DNA of 64,000 bases, taken from positions 4,839,001 to 4,903,000 of the forward strand of contig JAPFBL010000068.1 of assembly GCA_026182355.1 (NCBI GenBank), read 5' to 3'. Position numbers and translations under genes: made by a program. The DNA is from Hermatobates lingyangjiaoensis (Eukaryota > Arthropoda > Insecta > Hemiptera > Hermatobatidae). This document shows, one piece after another, positions 37,193-49,175 of this stretch (positions are counted from its first letter, which is position 1; each line of letters opens with the position of its first letter). The notes beneath the pieces were generated by a model. It was not told the origin of the DNA. It searched no databases and saw only the letters and a list, made by a program, of their open reading frames with translations.

Positions 37193-38165
37193 CTAACGTT
37201 CGGACCAAGGTTGGAGAAGAAGCAAATGTTGTTGTAGTTTTACAGAAGCTATAATAGGATTATTATGTAGTGATAGAATGGCCTTGTCATCAGCAAATGC
37301 TCCCAAGAGAATGGGTGGATGTTGGGGTAGATCTGTTATATGTATGTTAAATCGTATATGTATATGTATGGGAGAAAGCATACTGCTCTGGGGAACGCCT
37401 GTTTAAACGTGGCAAACTGGCGATAAACTTTAGCCTACTCTTACATGAATGAATCTGTCTGACAGATATGATTTAATGATAAGAAAGTAAAGAAAAGGGA
37501 GGAGGCATTTTAACTTCCATAACAGACCCTCGTGCCACATTCTGTCGAACGCCTGAGTCTTGTCAAGAAATACACCACAGCAGTATTGCTTTTGCTCAAG
37601 GGAAGATGATATAAAGTCCACAATACGATGCCATTGTTGGATAGTGGAATGATGATGCAGGAAGCTAAATTGGTAGTTAGGCAGGGTTTGAGTAGAGTCA
37701 AGTAGTGGCAGAAGTCTTCGCAGAAAGAGTTTTTCTAGTAGTTTACCCTTGATGGACAGCAGGGATATGGGCCTATAAGAAGATGGTTGACTCAGTGATA
37801 AGAATTGTGATAAGAATCACAATGGCAATGGAAGTATTTTCAGAGGAGTGGAAAGTAGTAGTACTGCGTTAAAGATGTAAGTGAAAAATATACGGAATTT
37901 TTAGTAATGTGTTTGAGAATACGCGGGATAATCAGGTCATGTCCAGGGGGCTTTGCGATTGGATAGGAAAGTAACTTCATGATTAATATCAGAGGAGCGA
38001 AAATATTTTGGTGGCAGTGATAGTGAAGTGGGGTAGATAATTCTCGAAGTATAGTTTTTGTATGAACGGGATCTTGGTATGAAGATGGACGATAGGCAGG
38101 AGTAAAATTCATTTACGAATTCAGTCTTTTTGTCCGGTTATTGTCGTATCTCTATAGCGATAAGG
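37193..38165 (-). pseudogene. Decayed jockey-type non-LTR reverse transcriptase
   Basis: Seen: in three shifting minus-strand frames, in order, EFVNEFYSCLSSIF (about 38130), a PGHDLIIPRILKHI block (about 37940), SSYRPISLL-like residues (about 37780), GVFLDKTQAFDRMWHEGLL (about 37570) and the catalytic FADDKAILSLH (about 37297). Known: these are consecutive palm and finger motifs of jockey-clade ORF2 (D-x-x-QAFD and Y/FADD carry the metal-binding Asp residues). The first Asp is followed by K, and the FADD box is intact. There are several stops and frameshifts. The ends are open: it stops at PWSER near 37193, and no endonuclease domain or poly-A tail is seen. It is dead and old compared with the PLE at 57-59 kb. 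Confidence 0.85.
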
Positions 38166-39737
38166 GGGTTACATTGACTTAAAAATGTTTTTTTCAGAAT
38201 CAAATCAGACATATTCTTGTTTTTCGATTTAATATAAGAAATTTGAAGTAAAGATGTTTTAATAACTTTATATGATAAGTAAGATCAATAAAGTACTTAA
38301 AATCATATGATCCAACTCCTAACAATTATATTTTGTAATGCTCTCCAGGGTAAAGGATGGTTGTCCAGCAAAAATGTTGCAATCAATCTACACGTTATAT
38401 CATTCAACATATCTAATCATTGGATATATACTCTTTGTGTTCCTAAAAACTCATTAATTCTGGATAATGTTAGACTGTTGGAAGGGTACTTTTTGATTCA
38501 TTATGACAATACGGCTACTAACTTGTAACGTATATATCCGGTTAATCAATAAACTTAAATTAAAAATACATCAATGAAACCAAAAGGTCATACTACGAAC
38601 ATTTAAAAAAATTAATATATTAGAAGAATTATATTACATTAAAAAAAATAAAGTTTAATATATACTAACATGAGAAGTTTTAGGCATATAAGAATCTTCA
38701 TAAGGGAAACATTGCAAGGTAAATCCACGGAATCAGTTCCAAAAATGGTGCTTACAAACTAGAAAATGCTCAAGACTTAAAAGAATTACCCTGGGCTATT
38801 GTATAAATATGGATATGGACCTGGAACTGGATATGACTGCGGTCGCACGAGTCCTATGAGAAATCAGGCCCTCACCAATAACCAAGTAACAGTATGTCAG
38901 TCTTCTACATCAGCGATTTCAAATTTCCACGGGTACAATAATATAGCCACGTTAAAGCAATGAAATCACTATTATTTACAAGACTGACATTATGACTACA
39001 TGATAGCCAGAGTAAAATAAAATCAAAACTTTACTAAGGATTTGGAAATGAAAATCAAGAATATTTACCTCAATTGCGAAAGTATTTTCAAAACAATAAT
39101 TTTTGAAAACTCGGTTAATATTCAAGAAAATACAAAAAAAAGTATAATTTGTGAGAAATTGAATCAAGTTAAAAGTTTGAAAATATATTTTACTTTATTT
39201 TATATTTATACAAAACAGAATTTGAAACTATGGAGTTAACCGAATCAAATGGCTAGGTTTCAAAAATTTAGAAATGGAATTATTTGAATTTCGAAGCAGT
39301 ATAGTGTTGGATGGCAAAATTTGAAGACTTGATTTCTGAAGTAGAAGTGGAAGTAGAAGTGGCAGATCATATTGATTCTAGAGTAAAAATCGAAATGTAT
39401 GGGTTAAACGTAAGGGATTCTTTACCAAATAATTTTACATCAATGAAAAGACTCTTTAATGCTCTTTTAACGATGTTTCGGTTTACATATTCGTCTGTAA
39501 TACTATCTTCAATAAATATTGTAAAATATTTTAATAGAGACTACACAGGGAATCAACTACGAAATGCGTTAAACTAATGAATGCGAAATATAAACCTAAT
39601 ATTAAAAACTATCTGAAAATAAACAGCACCACATTTCTCATTAAATACTTTATAATCAATGATGTTATATAAAGTATTTAAAGTATATAAATATATGCAG
39701 AAAAATACATTAAATAAACATGTGATGCAATCAATGA

Positions 39738-39793
39738 AGTTTAAACCACAAGGAAAAAGGATATAGTTTTCCTTTTTCCTGGTGGTTTAAGCT

Positions 39794-39794
<1 letters not shown>
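39738..39794. repeat. Hairpin immediately before (TA)n
   Basis: aagtttaaaccacaaggaaa and tttcctggtggtttaagctt pair with a few-base loop (atatag). It is followed within three bases by a long TA run. Confidence 0.8.

Positions 39795-39795
<1 letters not shown>

Positions 39796-39832
<37 letters not shown>
39796..39832. repeat. (TA)n microsatellite
   Basis: About 18 TA units after the hairpin. Confidence 0.9.
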
Positions 39833-39835
<3 letters not shown>

Positions 39836-39867
39836 CACGTTATCTTTTTGGCCCACTTTCCTGTTGA

Positions 39868-39869
<2 letters not shown>

Positions 39870-39917
<48 letters not shown>
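39870..39917. repeat. (TA)n microsatellite
   Basis: About 23 TA units, separated from the previous run by about 37 bp of unique sequence. Confidence 0.9.
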
Positions 39918-39920
<3 letters not shown>

Positions 39921-40007
39921 ATATATATGTGTAACAAGATTTCACAATAAAATTGTGAAATAAAAATCAAAGTCCAAACAATTTATGATTTCTTAGTGTG
40001 GTTAGAT

Positions 40008-40295
40008 CAGGGTTTCCCAAACATCAGGACACCATGGAGCCCCTAAGCAGGGCAAAGGTTTTGACGGAGCACTAAAAAGACAAATATCTAAAATATATAA
40101 GAAAAATCATTAATTTCAAATTTTAAGATCAACTAATGATTTTTTAGGTTAAAAAAAGATCAAAAATTAAATGTCTGCCGTTATTTAATGTTTCCGTATA
40201 AATCATTTGGTCCTCTTTAAGAAAGGGCTTTGGGAGCGCCTCAGCCCCACTCACAGAGCCCCAGGGCTGAGTGGAGAACGCTTTGGGAAACCCTG
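40008..40295. mobile_element. hAT-type MITE, 288 bp
   Basis: The ends are 14-bp exact terminal inverted repeats (CAGGGTTTCCCAAA), typical of hAT non-autonomous elements. The 8-bp flanks ggttagat (40000-40007) and gtttagac (40296-40303) agree at six of eight positions, as expected for an aged hAT target duplication. No coding capacity; it would rely on a transposase from elsewhere. Confidence 0.85.
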
Positions 40296-40859
40296 GTTTA
40301 GACTTGATATATATGTATTAAAAAATATTTCATAATCTATATTGTATGTAATTTTAGTTACTGTCTGTTCATTTAAACACCTTATGCAGTTTGTACTAAC
40401 AATTAATAATTTGTAAATCTTCATCCCCGACTCTTTTTACTATTTAAACCCATTAAACTTTAAAGATGTACAGTTTTAAAAATGCTCAGATAAAATTGTT
40501 AAACTTAACTCTGGTGCTAATGGGAATCAGTGCTCACGATCTAATAATAATAATATGCACAAATTTGACTCTCGTCTTAAAAAGGTTCGCCATCCGAGTC
40601 CTAGAAGTTTCCTACACGGTATAACCACGGGAATGAGTCGAGCTAAACCCCCAAAACAATATAGTTCTCCTTGAAAGAAAAACATAAAAAAAATTCATTG
40701 AATTTAAAGACGAAAGTATCATTGATTTCCTTATTCTCTGATGATTATTTTTCATTCTAGAGAAACAGAAGGAGAAAGGCTATGGAGTAAGGTAGTGGGG
40801 CAGGAAGTGAAAGATTTATCGAGGGGGACGCGAGGGGAGTGACCCCTGCGACCCACATG

Positions 40860-42390
40860 GCTGACGTAATGCTGGCGCCACTGACCTTGTCCCGGCCCAT
40901 TCACTGCTTCCATTAGTCGACTGAATCTAGATCAATAGCAGACGGTCTCGCGGAGCGGGAGCCTAAGCCTCGGTCTGTCTCAAGTGTCCCACGAATAGCC
41001 TTCATTCAAATCGTTTAACTTACACTAAGATACGATGTAACTTGGCGCCACTCGCCATGCCCCTTCATATTCACTGCTCTCATTAGTTACCGACTCTATA
41101 TCAAAAGAAGACGGTCTCACACAGTGTATTCCTGAGCCTCAGTCACTCCCAAGTGTCCCACGAACAGCTTTCATTCAAATCTTTAAACTTACACTAAGAT
41201 ACGATGTAACAGCGCCACTCGCCCCTTCATGTTCACTGCTCTCATTAGTTACCGACTCTATATCAAAATAAGACGGTCTCACAGAGTGGATCCTTGAGTC
41301 TAAGTCACTCTCAAGTGTCCCACGAACAGCCTTCATTCAAATCGTTTAACTTACACTAAGATACGATGTAACTTGGCGCCACTCGCCATGCCCCTTCATA
41401 TTCACTGCTCTCATTAGTTACCGACTCTATATCAAAAGAAGACGGTCTCACACAGTGTATTCCTGAGCCTCAGTCACTCCCAAGTGTCCCACGAACAGCT
41501 TTCATTCAAATCTTTAAACTTACACTAAGATACGATGTAACAGCGCCACTCGCCCCTTCATGTTCACTGCTCTCATTAGTTACCGACTCTATATCAAAAT
41601 AAGACGGTCTCACAGAGTGGATCCTTGAGTCTAAGTCACTCTCAAGTGTCCCACGAACAGCCTTCATTCAAATCGTTTAACTTACACTAAGATACGATGT
41701 AACTTGGCGCCACTCGCCATGCCCCTTCATATTCACTGCTCTCATTAGTTACCGACTCTATATCAAAAGAAGACGGTCTCACACAGTGTATTCCTGAGCC
41801 TCAGTCACTCCCAAGTGTCCCACGAACAGCTTTCATTCAAATCTTTAAACTTACACTAAGATACGATGTAACAGCGCCACTCGCCCCTTCATGTTCACTG
41901 CTCTCATTAGTTACCGACTCTATATCAAAATAAGACGGTCTCACAGAGTGGATCCTTGAGTCTAAGTCACTCTCAAGTGTCCCACGAACAGCCTTCATTC
42001 AAATCGTTTAACTTACACTAAGATACGATGTAACTTGGCGCCACTCGCCATGCCCCTTCATATTCACTGCTCTCATTAGTTACCGACTCTATATCAAAAG
42101 AAGACGGTCTCACACAGTGTATTCCTGAGCCTCAGTCACTCCCAAGTGTCCCACGAACAGCTTTCATTCAAATCTTTAAACTTACACTAAGATACGATGT
42201 AACAGCGCCACTCGCCCCTTCATATTCACTACTTTCATTTATTCTGTGAAACTAGATTAAAAGCGGACGGCTGTCCTGTGCTCAGCCTGTCTCAAGTCTT
42301 CGCACAAACGGCTTGCATATCATTCAAAGTTTTTTTTAACACAGATATGATAAAACTAGTTGCCACTTATCTTGCCCTGACTCATTCACT
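40860..42390. repeat. Satellite array with a 331-bp two-monomer higher-order unit
   Basis: cttggcgccactcgcc starts at 41041, 41372, 41703 and 42034, an exact 331-bp period. Each unit holds two related monomers (gatgtaac at 41034, 41203 and 41365: 169 and 162 bp). Monomers differ by type (agaagacggtctcacacagt versus ataagacggtctcacagagt). The full units look identical to one another. The array is bordered by clearly diverged monomers at about 40860-41030 and 42220-42390. No CENP-B-like box was identified. Confidence 0.93.
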
Positions 42391-45300
42391 ACTGATTGGT
42401 CTACTGAGAGTCTTGATCAACAACCATTTATTTAAACTCAACTTTTCTAATTAAATCAATTATGTATTGTCAACATTTTTCTTTGTTAAATTTTCTATTA
42501 CACCGTTTCGTGAAACGTAATTAAATTCGTTTTCGTTTAGAAAATATTCTCTTAGTATTATGACTGTTGATTGATTAAACGTTTATAAATTTGGTATTAT
42601 TAATCAGGCACTACAAGACTAAAAATGGTTACTACTACGTCCCCTTTGTAATTGCTTTTCAGATTTACTTTCTTTATTTATTTTATCTTGATTTTAAGAC
42701 TTGCAGAGTTTTAAATAATATATATTTGTCACTAGGATGATAATTATTAATCTATAATCAACAGAATAATTTATATTTCAAGATAATCAAGTAAACAAAT
42801 TACACAAAAATTAACATCATTTAATTTAATAAAATCAGACTGTTATAAATTTAATAAATAGTAATTATATAACTATAATTAATCGAATTATATTCAGATA
42901 AGTCGTCTTTAATGCATATACCTAACATGTTTGGATAAATAACTTTAATGGTAATTAAATGAAATTGAGAATATAATGAATTGCATAAGCACTAGGTACA
43001 ATTGATAGCGTATCAGATAACACCATTATGACTAATGATTTAATTGATAATATTTTGCAAGGAGTGAATTGACCAATATCAATCATAGGTCATTGTTACG
43101 TGTCCGATTTCTTTCGAGGACTGTAACAATGACTACATTTTCATTATAATATTCATTGCAAATCATACGATTCATTACTTATAACCAGAGCACAGCTAGA
43201 CTCTCTACCAGTTGTTCTTAAACCTTTTTTCTCCAATTCTCCACTATTTAGAGAGCAAACTCTCTATTTCCTACCATAGCCTCGGTCTTTGATAAGTTCG
43301 ATTTTAACTCATCCAGTGTTTAGTACATAAATCAAATACATGTAAAAAGATTCGTTGTTTGTTCTAAATTCATGAAGCCCATAAAGGCATACAACAAAAT
43401 GTAACACTAGACGCATGCAGGTTAATGAGACTTAGTCTTAGTCTTTTTTTCCATTTCATATTGTGGTTTGATCATTGATATATATTTATACGAGTATATA
43501 ACTGAGAGAATACATTTCATTGTATATATATTTAATGATGTTACTAGAGAATAAAATATCAGCAGCATCTAGTTGCATGTTAATAAAAGTTTAATTAAAA
43601 TATCCCGAATCAGAAGTTTAGGGAATCTGCCAAAACTGTTAGAAGCAATATCTAAAATCATCATAACATTTGTAGAGTAAGAAGAGGGTACTGTACAGGC
43701 AGAGAACAGTTCACGAATTTTTCTAGAATGTAAGCAAAAACCACAGATATAAACATATTAGCAACTGGGAAGACAAGTTTAAAAATGATGGGAGCATAGA
43801 TAGCATATAAATCATGTTATATATGTATTATTTATATAAATAAATGGAAAATGTTTGGAATTAATGGCGAAGAAAATGCTTATTAGATTGCATATTGTCA
43901 AAATAAGGTCATTCAGTTTTGGTGAGAGTTTGTTTGCATGTGGCTAATTACTTTCGTGGCCAGTCTAAGTAATTATCGTTAGTTTGGATTATTCCCATGG
44001 GTACAGTATCGGCAAATGGGCCCATACTCGTGGAATGGCAGCACCAAATATATGTCAACCTATACATACAATTAAATATTTTAATTACTCATTGATATCT
44101 AATACGGAGTCCTATTTACCTTAATTTATGGTTATGGTACCATGCTTACGACTACCTCATTGGTATTCTCACATGATCATATCGTTTTCCTCCAGGTTGT
44201 AGTAAGAGTTTGATATTAAGGATACCATTTAAATACACGTAAAACGAATGGTGTAAATCCTTAAGTATTAAATTCCGGTGAGTCCACAAAGGGTTTCCGT
44301 TCTACGGCTAAGGACTTTCTTTTGTTTCAGCTTATTAATTTTCAAATTTAAAGATAGTTGACTGGTTAAACTGTTCAACTTTACAATAGACGTAAAATAA
44401 ACAAACTACACCACTGAAGACTTAATTGAATTGTACATGATGTAGAAGCAGTAAAGCGTCGAGAAGTAAGTGTCTTTCTAAGGGACTATCATAGAGTAAT
44501 GATGCCCATCCCACGGCATAGTAAATTAAACATTGAATATGACAGTTTGAAAGTTTCAGCCCACACTACTTTAAATATTAAACTCCCTGTCAAATGGCCA
44601 GCGCAACCTTATCCATAAGTAAACACTCTGTTTATTTTTCAACAAACAGTAATACGTTGGCATATTCAAGCAACTCATAGTAGCAATCAATTCAGTTCAT
44701 TTCACCAGAGCGAACTCTCTACTCAAACAATGACGCATACAACTTTCCATTCCTATCTGAAATTTATATAAATTATTTTTTTATCCAATACCCACAGTTA
44801 TAGGTTTCTATCTTCAGTGGTTCAAATAGTGACACTATTATAGTACGTTTAAATAACATGAAACACCTAAAACACGTTGAAACTTGAAAGAAAATCAATC
44901 AGAGAGGGAAATTTTTCAGAATAATTTGTATCCGAAAGATTTCGCAACAGTGTCCAACTATTTATCAGAATTAACAGAAAAATATCAAATTTACTTCATC
45001 TTTTAAAACTATGGGATTTAATTTAAGAAAATCGAATTCCAATGTTACCCTTTTAATCTTAAGCTAGTTGAAATTAAATTCTAAACAATGAAAATAGTAA
45101 TTTCACGTATAAACATTACATGATCCTTATTATTTTTTGGAATACTTTTACATATAGAGTTAAACCTTAGTTGAATTAATGATTCCAACAAGATTTTATA
45201 TTTAATTTTAAAAGTTTCCCAAGATCTTTTAATGCCGGCGCCAATGTGAATTAATTATCTAATGTAGTGTAATCAGTTATTATGTGGTATTTACTCATTG

Positions 45301-47284
45301 TAGGGTAAAACTCTAATGAAATGGTCTCCACATATAAAAATTTTAATGATATAAACATTATCACATATTAATTATCTCATTCTGCTTGCAACCACCAGAT
45401 AGCAGTAAAATATAAAACAACTGATTTCTTAAATACTGTTTGTTATATATAAACTTACATAATACTAATCATTGCTGTATATTACTATGAATTACCAGTT
45501 AAATGGTTAAAATAATATTTTATGAATATTTTCATAGTTTTAAATTTGAAAAGTGACGATCACTGACTAACCAGTACATTAGACAAATTAAAGTTTTTCA
45601 CTACAATTGAATGCCTGATTATTTTTTAATGTATTTATCGTATTTAAGGACCGATCGTTCAATATTCTTCAATGGAAACATCAGTCAGTTCACTTGGGTG
45701 TCTATTTTCAGCAGTTCCATTCGACACTCTCATAGCTCTTGCATTCGGAAAGTCAGATACAGTGCTCAAGAGTTTTCTTTAAAGAGTGCTCAAGAGTTTT
45801 CTCTAAAGAGTGCTCAAGAGTTGATGCTTTCTATGTAATCAGTTAAAACTGCCAGTGCTTGTGTGAAATTGATATCGTGAATTTATCAGTGCCCTAAGTG
45901 TGATGAAATGTAGGCCACAGGGCCGGCTAATGATTTCTTTGGATAAGTCATCAAGTTTAAATAAACTGTCATCAAAGTGGAAACAGGTTTCAAGTCCTTC
46001 AAATAATGGCTGAGGAGCACTACGGTTAGTGCGCAATAGTTGTTCTAATACTAGTGGAACTAAAGGTTTTTCCGTGTAGAAAACATTTAGTCTTAATTTG
46101 CTCCTTTTCATTACATAGTTGGTGAAATAGTTTTTATTTTTAATTTATATTTCCGTTTCTTATTAACGTTAGTTTCTGTGAGTGACTTTTTTCTCCATTA
46201 TTTAATGTAAATACTTCCTTCCTTACTCAGACCTACTTTTAGCGTATTTTTTAATTAAATTTCTAATGTATATACTGCCGTAGTGGAACTGAAAGTCCTG
46301 AATACATGTTACGTATTCAATACACAGGAAACAATACAATTTCACACTACGCCATGCGTCATAGATTCAGAATATTAACCCCAAAAAAAAAAAACTTCTA
46401 TAAAACCAAAAGCATGACGAGAAAATAAACATTTGAAAAGATAAGTTGAAAAGGGATGACAGGCCCAGGGAGAAGGAAGTATTTGCAGTTTTGAGAGTGA
46501 CACGAACTTCTTCAAGGAAGACGGAAAAATATGAAAACATGAGAAAATGGCATTTGCGAGGCACTGACGTGACCACGATAAGGTCACGGACCTTCCATAC
46601 TCGAACACACGAATACTTGAATCAGCCTTGGAGGCAAGAACTCAACAATGCTTAAGCCAGAGACAACAAGCTTTCCCACTGCTCCACCTCTTTACAATGT
46701 ATTACTCGTTTTAGAATGATAGAATACAGTTCACAATGTGCAATATCATCCGAATGGCTATGTGTAAGTGTGCCTGATGTTGGTAGACAAGCATTTCTGC
46801 TACGTACGAGGCATACATATACAAGCCCTAGCATATAGTCCAAAAGAGACAGAATAGGATAGCTCAGGGAGCGTTGGGAGGGAGAGAAAACCAAAGACTT
46901 TTCCACTAAAAAATATAAAGTCCATCTTTTTAACGAATTATTGCTGGCAATATTTCTAAAATATCATTATAGGAAATCCTACAATATATTGTGACAGCAT
47001 TCAGAATCATTTGAAACATTTCTTTCTACCTCATACGTTAAGATTCTCTGTCGACCTGTTTCACGGTTGACATGATGAACCTGTCCACCTTCAAGAACTT
47101 AAAAGACAAGAACGGAATAAACGGTTTCTTAAAATTATAATTTCATTTGTTCATATTAATATCTGTAGTACAACAATTTTCAATTATGAATTGTACTTTT
47201 CTATTACTCCAACGTGGTTTAGTATAAAAAGAAGTAAAACGGTGTTTTGTAAAATAAAAGTTAATAAATAAATTTAATTCATTC
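42391..47284. other. Intron stretch without a recognisable gene
   Basis: AT-rich. It contains a partial reversed copy of the 22194 hairpin family (43440-43480: ttgtggtttgatcattgat) and the 24-bp tandem repeat at 45761. Short ORFs only. Confidence 0.5.
45761..45826 (+). repeat. 24-bp tandem repeat, about 2.7 units
   Basis: agtgctcaagagttttctyt starts at 45761, 45785 and 45809. In the plus frame it would encode SAQEFSLK repeats, but the surrounding 75-codon ORF has no other support. Confidence 0.85.
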
Positions 47285-47500
47285 TGTGATGTTTATTACT
47301 TCACTATAAGTACAGTATAGTGATCATGAAAAACTCTCATCTCAAAATTTTAACTGATTTACATATTTTGAGGTTCTCAAAGTCCTTTTTTGATGTTTTT
47401 TCGATGATTTCTGGGTGTTTGTGCGGGTGAGTTTTTGTTGGGTATGGTGTTTTTTTGGGTGTATATACAAAGTTTATAAAAGACGCTACCCAAAAGATTG
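47285..47500 (+). repeat. Dispersed GGGT-core repeat, copy 4
   Basis: cactataagtacagtatagt, gatcatgaaaaactctcatc, atttacatattttgaggttc, gatgttttttcgatga, then ggtgtttgtgcgggtgag and tacaaagttta. The GGGT core is partly decayed. Confidence 0.7.
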
Positions 47501-47984
47501 ATTTTGGGATAGTGTCTGTACATTATAAAAATCCAAAGGATTAACTTAACATAGAAAAATCATGAAAGAAGGCATATGATAACTTAATGAAGGATTATTC
47601 ATTAATCTATGATAACATTAATTTCCATAATACGAAGCATAAATTTAATTACAAAAATAATTAAGGGGCTTGTTTTGTAAATAAGTATTTAACCAGAATT
47701 GCTTCATTGGATTTATTCACCGATAGTAAAGGAAAAAATTTTCTTTATTTGGTAATTGAATTTTTTTTTAATAAATTTTAATTTTCAATATCAATTGAAA
47801 TTACCATTTCACCAAAATTACGTCTTCTATAATTCTCTATAATTCATACATTATAAATAAATATATAATTATGAGTTAAAACAAAGAAACACAAAAAAAA
47901 ATTAATTACTCATATCTCAATAAGTTGTCATTATAGTAATTATAATATGAGTGAAAAAGTAAAGAATGGAGGGAGAACGAAGGT

Positions 47985-48240
47985 AACAGAGGAGAGCAGA
48001 CCACTGCAGTGTGGCCACAACATCTAATCCTACCTTCCTCTCACTCAGTCTTGAGGTAATGGTAATGTTATCGGATTTCAAAGAAAAGCTATCAAAAGGT
48101 ATCCAAGGACCACAGCGTTATGATTAGGCCTGCTGACAAAGGTCCCAGAGGCACTCTCATGAACCGCGGTGACTGCCGAGGAGAAGCCATGAAACACCTC
48201 CTTAACCACCAGTCCTACCATCAACTTCCTTCTGATTCAC
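47985..48240 (+). pseudogene. Penelope-like reverse transcriptase fragment
   Basis: Plus-strand reading around 48118-48240 gives VMIRPADKGPRGTLMNRGDC, then EAMKHLLNHQSYHQL and a stop. Known: PLE reverse transcriptases carry an I-x-PADKG-x-x-VV-M-x-x-x-DY block, followed by A-x-x-x-L-x-D-x-x-x-Y, just before the palm. The leading part (SDFKEKLSKGIQGPQ) fits the preceding helix. VV is replaced by GT, and the frame is closed on both sides, so this is a small dead piece. It may belong to the same superfamily as the 57-59 kb element, but not demonstrably the same family. Confidence 0.72.
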
Positions 48241-48922
48241 CGCAGACTTCCACTTAACACTTTCTTTTGTCCCTTGCAATGACGTTACAAGAACGTACAC
48301 CGTCACTGTACAATAATCATAAGAATAATTGCTTTAACCACAAATCCATATCACAAACACATATACAATATATTGGATTTATAGCTTATTAACAACAGGA
48401 TATACAAAAAGAAGGAGTACATTTTCTTTTAATTTCTACCGAGGTTGCATCTTCCATCGATTTTATTTCGACGAACTATTTGTCAATTATTTTTGCTGAA
48501 TAATTCATGCACAAATTCTAGTACTGAAACAATATTCATTGAAACTCAAAATTATCAAATGTTTAACTTTTGTAAGTCATGTTTCATTGTTGTCTATGTA
48601 CAATTAATAATTATATAATAATGAACTCAGTACCTAATGTTTTTTAATGCAATATCTAATCACGACAGCTTGAATATCATGCAATACAACTGATTGGTTC
48701 GCTAGAATAATTACCTGCTCTGCTCGCGACGGTAATGACTGCTTAGTCAGCAGAATGGCTATTTTCAGACGACGACTGCTAATTCTAACGCAATCACTCA
48801 TTGCCAACAAGTGTCAGCACTATTCATTTACTTAAAGTTAAACAGTTGAATGTAATACGTATTTACTTAATTCAATGCGAATAAACATCAGTTTCTATAT
48901 AAACCTATTAAGAATGTAATGC

Positions 48923-49175
48923 CGCACAATATTACAAGCTTATTGGGAAGAATCATCTAAAGGCCTCGTAACAAAGGAATATTTTCCTAGGATCAAACAA
49001 AGATTATCCATGAAACATTTCCAAATAAACTATAAACTATCCCAATACATGACAGGACATGGGCCATTTAAAGAATACCTGAGCAGATTGAAACTAGCTC
49101 CTAGTCTACCATACCCGTGTAACGCGGAGACACTTACTCTCCTAGACACTTCGTGTACGATTGCTGTTTGAGGGA
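48923..49175 (+). pseudogene. C-terminal fragment of an R1-like non-LTR retrotransposon
   Basis: The open frame 48920-49171 reads ILQAYWEESSKGLVTKEYFP, then LSQYMTGHGPFKEYLSRLKL and PYPCNAETLTLLDTSC, then TGA. Known: W-x-x-S-x-KG-x-x-T-x-x-(F/Y)FP and QxLTGHGxFxxYLxRF, followed by a CCHC finger, mark the end of R1-clade ORF2. The finger is broken here: the second Cys and the His are lost. About 84 codons remain. No RT palm is present. It lies about 690 bp after the PLE fragment at 47985-48240 and has no visible tail. Confidence 0.78.

Noticed and set aside
39731..39970. ORFs made of IYIYIY runs
   Set aside because: Translations of (TA)n microsatellites.
40860..42390. CRISPR-like regular array
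   Set aside because: The whole 331-bp unit is repeated without unique spacers, so this is a satellite; the genome is eukaryotic.
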